Source: CAZSGN01 sp964606415 (GTDB taxonomy: Bacteria > Bacteroidota > Bacteroidia > Bacteroidales > JBBRXJ01). Taken from it: a DNA stretch of 5,138 nucleotides. The notes under the pieces were generated by a model, which worked only from the letters and a program-made list of their open reading frames with translations, had not been told where the DNA came from and searched no databases. Below are positions 1 to 5,138 of the stretch, one piece after another (position 1 is the stretch's first letter; every line of letters begins with the position of its first letter). Where the stretch lies: contig CAZSGN010000213.1 in assembly GCA_964606415.1 (NCBI GenBank), forward strand, positions 1 through 5,138. Direction: 5' to 3'. The position numbers were made by a program, and so were the translations under genes.

Positions 1-385
1 GTGAGAAATAGGTTTGACCCTCAGCAATGCGGGTTAGAGCGGTTTTGAGCTCATCGTTATCGGAGTCTTTTAACAAAAAGCCTTTGACACCCAGGTCAAT
101 CATGGTGTTGTAGTAGCTGTCATCGCCAAACATAGAAAGCACAATGATTTTTAAATCCGGATAGATTTCCAGGGCTTTTTTGGTTGCTTCAATACCATCC
201 ATTACAGGCATTTTGATATCCATCAATACAATGTCTGGCTTGAAAACCTTCAGTAATTCCAGGAATTCTTTTCCATTGCTGGCTTCACCAGCGAATTTGA
301 CTTGCTCAATTTCATTTAACAGAAATTTAAGTCCGTTACGAAACAGTTGGTGATCATCAACAATAAAGACCTTCAGTTGACTCAT
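1..385 (-). CDS. NarL/FixJ-type response regulator, receiver domain (3' partial)
   Basis: The ATG at 385-383 begins MSQLKVFIVDDHQLFRNGLK, a typical receiver opening; 128 codons are visible before the left edge. Receiver hallmarks are in place: acidic pair D10-D11, phospho-acceptor D56 in LMDIKMPVMDG, switch serine S84 in IVLSMF, and K106 in GFLLKDS. The DDHxLFRxGL opening and GVKGFLLKDS segment are typical of the NarL/FixJ/LuxR-type family. Members of that family are about 210 residues long and end in a LuxR-type helix-turn-helix that binds DNA; that part would lie beyond position 1 and is not seen, so the output function is inferred. The gene starts 64 bases after the stop of the large sensor kinase on the same strand, and HisKA_3 kinases usually pair with this regulator class, so it is probably the phosphorylation target of that kinase. 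No Shine-Dalgarno-like sequence precedes the start, as is usual in Bacteroidota. A regulator with a different or no output domain cannot be excluded. Confidence 0.95.
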   Translation of the reverse strand, partial: MSQLKVFIVDDHQLFRNGLKFLLNEIEQVKFAGEASNGKEFLELLKVFKPDIVLMDIKMPVMDGIEATKKALEIYPDLKIIVLSMFGDDSYYNTMIDLGVKGFLLKDSDNDELKTALTRIAEGQTYFS

Positions 386-449
386 TAGGTTGCGGGTTTA
401 TTCAAAAATAAAAAAAATAACTTTTTATTGACATGAATAACAACTTTAT
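386..449 (-). other. Short AT-rich intergenic spacer between kinase and regulator
   Basis: These 64 bases separate the kinase stop from the regulator start. The spacer is very AT-rich, with an A/T-only inverted repeat (AATAAAAA at 429-422, TTTTTATT further on, around 415-408) and long T tracts on the coding strand. There is no GC-rich stem, so I see no convincing terminator, and transcription probably reads through. TATTTTTG at 410-403 on the minus strand fits the Bacteroidota -7 pattern TAnnTTTG, but no TTG or TTTG lies about 19-21 bases upstream of it, so an internal promoter is only a weak possibility. No purine-rich ribosome-binding sequence is seen just ahead of the ATG. Confidence 0.6.
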
Positions 450-3400
450 TTATTCTGGGTTATGTTGATGATAAGGTTCAATACGGGTCCTTAGTTTAAA
501 AATAAATCCCTTGCCTTTACCGCCACCGAAATCGTAATCACCGTTAATGGATTTGATGCGGTTGAGAATGCTGTATATACCAATCCCTTCTTTTTTTTGT
601 TTCATTTGCTCGTCCATGTCAAATCCTTTGCCGTTGTCAGCATAATAAAGTTTAAGGATGTTGTTTTCCAGGTTTAGGTGAATGGTGATATGGTCTGCAG
701 AAGCGTGCTTGAAAGTGTTATTGAGTAATTCTTTAATAATCCGGTAGTAAACGATTTCTATATTTGGATTAAATCGCTGCTCACCAATATTCGATTGATA
801 ATTGATTTCTGTAAACTCGCTGGTATGCTCAAGTGTTGATTGCATTGCCGCATCAAGCCCATAGTTGGTTAAAAGATGAGGACTCAGATCATTGGAGATT
901 TCCCGGACTGTGGTTATGGATTGCTTAATAAGGGATTTAACCTGAGCAATGACATATTCTGTCTTTTCAAGATCATTCGTTGAATTGAGGGTGAGAATAT
1001 ACATTTTTAAACTGGATAATATTGGGCCGATCTCGTCATGAAGATCTCCTGCTATTCTTTGTCGCTCTTTTTCTTCTGATTCGATCATGGTGTCAAAAAG
1101 CTTTTGTTGTAATTGCTTTCTTTCTTCAATATTCCGTGCAACAGTAAGCAGGGCAATATCATTTTCGTAATCGATAATTTTACTGTTTAATTCAACCGGA
1201 ATGATTTTGCCTTTTTTTGTGATAATTTCCGATTCTTCGGAAGCCACTCTGCCTCCTTTGATTATTCGTTTGATCCGCTCTTCTGATTTATTCCGGTAAT
1301 GTGGCATTAATACATCCAGGGCATTTTTGTTTAACAGTTCTTGTCGTGAGTAACCCGAAGCATTGATAAACACATCGTTTACTTCTGCAAAATGCATGTT
1401 ATTCAGGTTGATAATGACAATATAATCGCTGCTGTTGTTGAAGATGTTACGAAATTTTCTTTCACTTTCGATCAGTGCGCGTTCTGATTTTTTCCGGTTG
1501 GAGATATCCCGTAATACAGCCTGGATATATGTTTTTTCCTGAAGCTTGACCAGGTTAAGCCGCATATCTGTGTAGAATAGTTCCCCGTTTTGTCTTTTGC
1601 TTATCCATTCAAAGGTATGGTTGCCTTTTTTATGTGCTATTTCCAAAAAATGGGTGAATTGTTTGGATGATCGTTCTCCTTCGGGTTGCATTTTGGGGGA
1701 TAGTTCTGCTAATTTACGCCCGATAATTTCATTTTTAGGGAGAAGGAAGATCTCTTCGGTATGTTTATTACAATCGATAATGGTTTCATTTTCAATTAGG
1801 ATGATTGAGTCATTTGAGCTTTCGAAGAGTTCGTGAAATTTCCGTTCATTTTCTTCAAGTGCTTTTTCTGCTGTTTTAGCAAAGGTGATGTCCTGAGCAA
1901 TACCTAAAATTTGTAGCGGGGTTTCATGTTCATCCCGCAGAAAAATAGTGGACCATTCCCTGTACCAGCGCCATTCTCCTTCACCATCTTTTAGTTTATA
2001 TTCAATAAGGGAGACTTCGTCACTTTGTTTCGAAGAGAGGGTTTTGAGATACTTTAAGTATTTTTTCCTGTCTTCCTGATCCATGAGTCCTGTCAGGTAG
2101 TCAGTTTGGGCATCTCCTTTATATTGTTTATAGTTAAGCAATTTTCTTATATCCTGATTGACAAACAGGTGTTTCTTCGTTTTAATATCGCGGACATATA
2201 AGAAACCCGGAACTGTATTGGCTATTTGTTCTACAAGAAACTGACTTTGTTTGATCTCCCTCTCTGCTTTTTTACGATCTGAGATATCTGTATGTGTCCC
2301 GGCCATACGTGTGGGCTGGTTCTGTTCATTGTATTCCACAATACCTCCACGAGCTAATATCCAACACCATGAGCCGTTTTTTGTTTTCATCCTGAATTCA
2401 TGTTTTAGATTCTTTCTTTTTCTTTTTATGGTTTCTTTAACGGCTTTTTCTGTTTCAGGAATATCATCAGGATGAACCAATTGGAGCCAGTGATCATAAT
2501 CGGCCTGGAATTCTCCAGGTTTATAGCCCAGCATTTTGTAATATTGAGGACTAAAGTAAGTTTCTCCTGTATCCAGATACCAATCCCATAACCCATCATT
2601 AGTTGCTTCAAGGGATAATTTTAGTCTTTGCTGACTGATCCGGAGGGCTTCTTCGGCTTTTTTACGGTTTGTAATATCGGTCAGCACTGCCATGCTATGG
2701 ACAGGATAGCCTTCTTCATTCCTGGAAAAGATGGTCGAGGTAACATGCATCCATCTAATCTGTTTGTCTTTTCTTCTGATTCTTAATTCAGATTCTATCT
2801 GCTCGTCGGCTTTGGTTTTCATTAAATTCTTAACGTGATTTTCTGCTGTCGGATAATCCTCTTCATGTACAAAATGTGACAACACATGGTCTAATTCCAG
2901 GCATTCTTCTACCGTGTATTGGGTGATATCTTTAATTCTTTTTGAGACAAATATTAGTTTATCGCGCTGAATGTCACGAACATAAATAACATTGTAAGAG
3001 GTGTTGACAATACCTTCAAGGAAGTTATTCGTGTCTTCAAGTTTTTTCTCTGCATTTTTCCTCTTGGTTATATCCCGGGCAACGGCCAGTATTCTTTCCT
3101 GCCCGTTAATTTGTGCATATTTAAGGCTGACTTCGCTCCAGGTTGGGGTATCATTGAATTCTGCGAACCATTCAAATCTCATATCGCCTACTTCCCTGGT
3201 CTTGATTATAAATTTCTTCATTTGTTCGATGCTGTAGGCGCCTTCTTTTAAATGCGATTGAACGAATATGTTTTGCGCATGTTTTTTATCCGTCCCAAGC
3301 ATTTCAAGGGCCCCTTTATTGAGATCAATAATATCTCCTTTATAAGCGTCCAGAATAAATATTGCATCAGTGGGAGAATTAAAAATTTCCCGGTAACTAC

Positions 3401-5138
3401 GTTCACTTTCAAATAATGCTTCTTCTGATTGCTTCCGTTGCAGGGCATTAATAAATATTTGCCCTGCCATTTCAAGCAGGTCTCGTTCAACTTCCTTCCA
3501 TTTCTTGTTCTCTTCTATTGAGGCAAAGCCAAGCACCGCTATTAGCTTTTGTTTATGAATAATGGGGATTTTAAGAAAAGTTTTGTTGCCGGGAATAAAA
3601 TTTAAGGAGGTGATCGTTTTGTTCTGTTTATTTATGTCATGATTCGTTTCTACAGCGATAACTTCTCCGGAAAGCAGTGTTTCAAATAAATGAGGATAAT
3701 CCTTTTTTTGAATAGACTGGAATAATTCCTGATTGATATCTAATTCTTTGTTTTGCCAGCAATGTGTCATTTGCATAATCTCTTGCTGATCGTCTACGTT
3801 GAGCAGGTAACCGGCTGAGGCTTTCATTTGTCTGCACAACATACCAATAGAGGCTTCTATACTAATATCAATCTTTTGATATGGAATATGAATAAACTGG
3901 GATGATGTTTGGGTTATTAGTTGTTCGAAGGATCGTTGATAAGCCATTGCTTCTTCAACAATTTTTTTCTCGCTTATGTTTTCAAAAGCAACGCCAATTT
4001 GTTGATTAGGTAAAGGGAAACCCTTGAAAGAGAATGCTTTTTTCAGGACGCGCTCATCTTCATAAGTTAAATCTTCAACCTCATAAAGTTCCTGAAAACG
4101 GATTACTTCTGCAAATCGTTGAGGAATTCCTTTGGCTCTTAAATGAGGAAAGTTTTGGTCAATTGTTTTCCCGATCATTTCATCAGGATGGACACCTAAT
4201 AATTTTTCGCATGCCGGATTGGCATTCACCATTATTAAAGTCCGGTCATCATTGAGGTCTTTGAGTTGATAGATTAAAAGACCTGTCTGAATATGATTGA
4301 AAATATCAGAAGCCTGCATCATTGTTTCTTCTGCTTTTTTCTTTTCTGAAACATCACGTATAAAAGCTTGCAGTCTTCCATCCGAAAGGCGTTTGGTATT
4401 CATTTCGATGATCTTATCGGAATGATCTTTTTTAGCCTTTAGTTTGCGTTCTTTTTTCACCTCTCGTCCTTCTTGTAAGAGGTCGTAGCGTAATGGATTA
4501 TTATTTAGTTCTTCTTCGGAAAATAAAATATTAATCTTATTCCCTTTTAATTCTGCTTTATTGTAGCCGCTCATTTGGCAAATACTTTCATTGGCATCAA
4601 TAATGACCCCTTTGTCATCCCCCATCAGAATGCCGTCAACTGCCTGCTCGAAGAGAGAGCGGTAATTTTTTTCGCTTTTAATAAGCTTTTCTTCTGTTTT
4701 TTTCCTTTCGCTGATATCTGTGGCTACAGAGAATACATATTCTTGCCCTTCATAGATAAAGTAATTGGCCGAAATTTCAACAGGTATTTGTTTTCCTGAT
4801 TTTGTAATATGTAGAAACTCAGACGTTAATCTTTTAGCATTCCTGAGTTTTTCCCATGATTGGGCCCAGGTTTCAGGATTAATATTGCTAATATCGTAGG
4901 CATGTTTTTCCAGAAGTTCTTCTTTGGTGTATTCAAGCATTTCACATGCTTGTTGATTAACATAGTGAAAGCGTCCTGTGGGACCAAACCAATAAATGGC
5001 ATTATTAGAGTGTTCAATAGAATACTGATTTAAAGACAGGTACTTTTCGGTTTTTTTTAACTCTTTATTGATTGCATAGTATTCTTCCGTGAGTTGCTGC
5101 AGGTCTTCTGTTGCAGCGGGATTATTTTTTTTTGTTGG
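450..5138 (-). CDS. Multi-PAS/GAF hybrid-sensor histidine kinase, HisKA_3 type (5' partial)
   Basis: This is a sensor kinase expected to autophosphorylate on histidine and pass the phosphate to the adjacent regulator. The frame is open from the right edge to the TAA at 452-450, 1562 residues. Residues here are numbered from the internal Met at 4940; 66 more codons lie upstream of it. The order is PAS1 (upstream codons to 81), PAS2 (89-205), PAS3 (208-330), GAF-like (about 331-508), PAS4 (510-634), PAS5 (637-766), PAS6 (768-896), PAS7 (898-1028), PAS8 (1030-1156), PAS9 (1158-1281), HisKA_3 dimerisation/phosphotransfer (1282-1360) and HATPase_c (about 1390-1492). Phospho-acceptor H1301 lies in RIAGDLHDEIGP (codon 1040-1038). 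ATP-site motifs are the N box ELLNNTFKHA (N1408), the G1 box DNGKGF (D1435) and the G2 region GIGIYSILNR. PAS domains end in DIS/DIT-x-RKKAE linkers, probably helical signalling coiled coils. No membrane segment or signal peptide is visible, suggesting a cytoplasmic sensor, but the N-terminus is missing. Ligands cannot be predicted. The protein is far longer than typical kinases of this type. The domain calls are by eye; exact PAS borders are approximate. Confidence 0.96.
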   Translation of the reverse strand, partial: PTKKNNPAATEDLQQLTEEYYAINKELKKTEKYLSLNQYSIEHSNNAIYWFGPTGRFHYVNQQACEMLEYTKEELLEKHAYDISNINPETWAQSWEKLRNAKRLTSEFLHITKSGKQIPVEISANYFIYEGQEYVFSVATDISERKKTEEKLIKSEKNYRSLFEQAVDGILMGDDKGVIIDANESICQMSGYNKAELKGNKINILFSEEELNNNPLRYDLLQEGREVKKERKLKAKKDHSDKIIEMNTKRLSDGRLQAFIRDVSEKKKAEETMMQASDIFNHIQTGLLIYQLKDLNDDRTLIMVNANPACEKLLGVHPDEMIGKTIDQNFPHLRAKGIPQRFAEVIRFQELYEVEDLTYEDERVLKKAFSFKGFPLPNQQIGVAFENISEKKIVEEAMAYQRSFEQLITQTSSQFIHIPYQKIDISIEASIGMLCRQMKASAGYLLNVDDQQEIMQMTHCWQNKELDINQELFQSIQKKDYPHLFETLLSGEVIAVETNHDINKQNKTITSLNFIPGNKTFLKIPIIHKQKLIAVLGFASIEENKKWKEVERDLLEMAGQIFINALQRKQSEEALFESERSYREIFNSPTDAIFILDAYKGDIIDLNKGALEMLGTDKKHAQNIFVQSHLKEGAYSIEQMKKFIIKTREVGDMRFEWFAEFNDTPTWSEVSLKYAQINGQERILAVARDITKRKNAEKKLEDTNNFLEGIVNTSYNVIYVRDIQRDKLIFVSKRIKDITQYTVEECLELDHVLSHFVHEEDYPTAENHVKNLMKTKADEQIESELRIRRKDKQIRWMHVTSTIFSRNEEGYPVHSMAVLTDITNRKKAEEALRISQQRLKLSLEATNDGLWDWYLDTGETYFSPQYYKMLGYKPGEFQADYDHWLQLVHPDDIPETEKAVKETIKRKRKNLKHEFRMKTKNGSWCWILARGGIVEYNEQNQPTRMAGTHTDISDRKKAEREIKQSQFLVEQIANTVPGFLYVRDIKTKKHLFVNQDIRKLLNYKQYKGDAQTDYLTGLMDQEDRKKYLKYLKTLSSKQSDEVSLIEYKLKDGEGEWRWYREWSTIFLRDEHETPLQILGIAQDITFAKTAEKALEENERKFHELFESSNDSIILIENETIIDCNKHTEEIFLLPKNEIIGRKLAELSPKMQPEGERSSKQFTHFLEIAHKKGNHTFEWISKRQNGELFYTDMRLNLVKLQEKTYIQAVLRDISNRKKSERALIESERKFRNIFNNSSDYIVIINLNNMHFAEVNDVFINASGYSRQELLNKNALDVLMPHYRNKSEERIKRIIKGGRVASEESEIITKKGKIIPVELNSKIIDYENDIALLTVARNIEERKQLQQKLFDTMIESEEKERQRIAGDLHDEIGPILSSLKMYILTLNSTNDLEKTEYVIAQVKSLIKQSITTVREISNDLSPHLLTNYGLDAAMQSTLEHTSEFTEINYQSNIGEQRFNPNIEIVYYRIIKELLNNTFKHASADHITIHLNLENNILKLYYADNGKGFDMDEQMKQKKEGIGIYSILNRIKSINGDYDFGGGKGKGFIFKLRTRIEPYHQHNPE
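1098..5027 (-). repeat. Tandem array of nine diverged PAS domains with one GAF-like insert
   Basis: Approximate spans, in protein order, are PAS1 5027-4698, PAS2 4676-4326, PAS3 4319-3951, GAF-like 3950-3417, PAS4 3413-3039, PAS5 3032-2643, PAS6 2639-2253, PAS7 2249-1857, PAS8 1853-1473 and PAS9 1469-1098. Most units open with a helix of the type SExxYRxxFExSxDxI (PAS2, 4, 8, 9) and close with DI[ST]xRKKAE followed by a short helical linker. The spacing is roughly 120-130 residues per unit. PAS5, PAS6 and PAS7 look like the PAS_3 subtype: they have Trp-rich strands (RWMHV, WCWIL, WRWYREW), and PAS6 has the LVHPDD motif. PAS3 is the most diverged and its closing motif is ENISEKK. The GAF-like assignment rests on overall pattern (AGYLLNVDD early, then FLKIPII-x6-AVLGFAS late) and is less certain than the PAS calls. 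The repeats are clear in protein but weak in DNA, so they are old. Confidence 0.85.

Noticed and set aside
403..410. Possible Bacteroidota -7 promoter element TATTTTTG before the response regulator
   Set aside because: It fits TAnnTTTG, but there is no TTG or TTTG at the expected distance upstream; the nearest TTG (443-441) is 30 bases away. In such T-rich sequence a chance match is likely.
408..429. A/T-only inverted repeat in the intergenic spacer as a terminator
   Set aside because: The stem has no G:C pairs and would be too weak for an intrinsic terminator; it lies between two genes that appear to be co-transcribed.
1597..1836. Plus-strand open frame of 79 codons
   Set aside because: It lies wholly antisense to the PAS8 coding region, which has clear domain homology; the predicted peptide has no recognisable motif.
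3001..3237. Plus-strand open frame of 78 codons with a hydrophobic peptide
   Set aside because: It is antisense to PAS4. Its hydrophobic look is what results from reading the complement of Lys/Glu-rich coding sequence; there is no independent support.
3248..3490. Minus-strand open frame of 80 codons in another phase
   Set aside because: It overlaps the kinase frame across the GAF-PAS4 junction, where the kinase protein is clearly conserved in pattern; out-of-phase shadow.
2250..4720. Recurrent plus-strand stretches of the type CTTCTxCTGCTTTTTTxCG followed by ATATC, as possible regulatory or CRISPR-like repeats
   Set aside because: They recur about every 350-400 bases and coincide with the DIS/DIT-x-RKKAE linkers between PAS domains; they are explained by protein repetition, not by an array of DNA repeats.
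4826..5017. Minus-strand open frame of 63 codons near the right edge
   Set aside because: It overlaps the PAS1 coding sequence of the kinase, which is open and recognisable through to the window edge, so this frame is a shadow.

Overview
The window holds two genes on the minus strand, both cut by a window edge. Together they form a two-component signalling pair. Reading along the minus strand, a very large PAS-rich sensor histidine kinase (450-5138, 5' end missing) is followed after 64 bases by a NarL/FixJ-type response regulator (1-385, 3' end missing). Same strand, short gap and kinase-then-regulator order suggest co-transcription and a cognate pair. Coding occupies nearly the whole window. 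There are no RNA genes, insertion sequences, CRISPR arrays or other gene-free stretches.

The kinase reading frame stays open from its stop codon at 450-452 to the right edge, giving 1562 visible residues. It carries nine consecutive PAS-type sensory domains, one GAF-like domain between the third and fourth PAS, and a C-terminal HisKA_3/HATPase_c transmitter. The first ATG in this frame inside the window (4938-4940) lies in the middle of the first PAS domain, so it is almost certainly not the true start. No transmembrane segment is visible, so the visible part looks cytoplasmic.

The response regulator shows a complete receiver domain with the expected acidic pair, phospho-accepting aspartate, serine switch residue and lysine. 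Its expected LuxR-type DNA-binding domain would lie beyond the left edge.

The organism is most likely a member of the Bacteroidota. This is an inference from AT-rich DNA with Lys/Asn/Ile-rich proteins, no Shine-Dalgarno-like sequence before the regulator, and a style of soluble multi-PAS HisKA_3 kinase that is common there. I cannot name a genus.

I see no sign of an undescribed system. The points worth attention are the very long sensor array, the misleading internal start, a proline in place of the usual glutamine in the kinase H-box, and the internal duplication of PAS domains.
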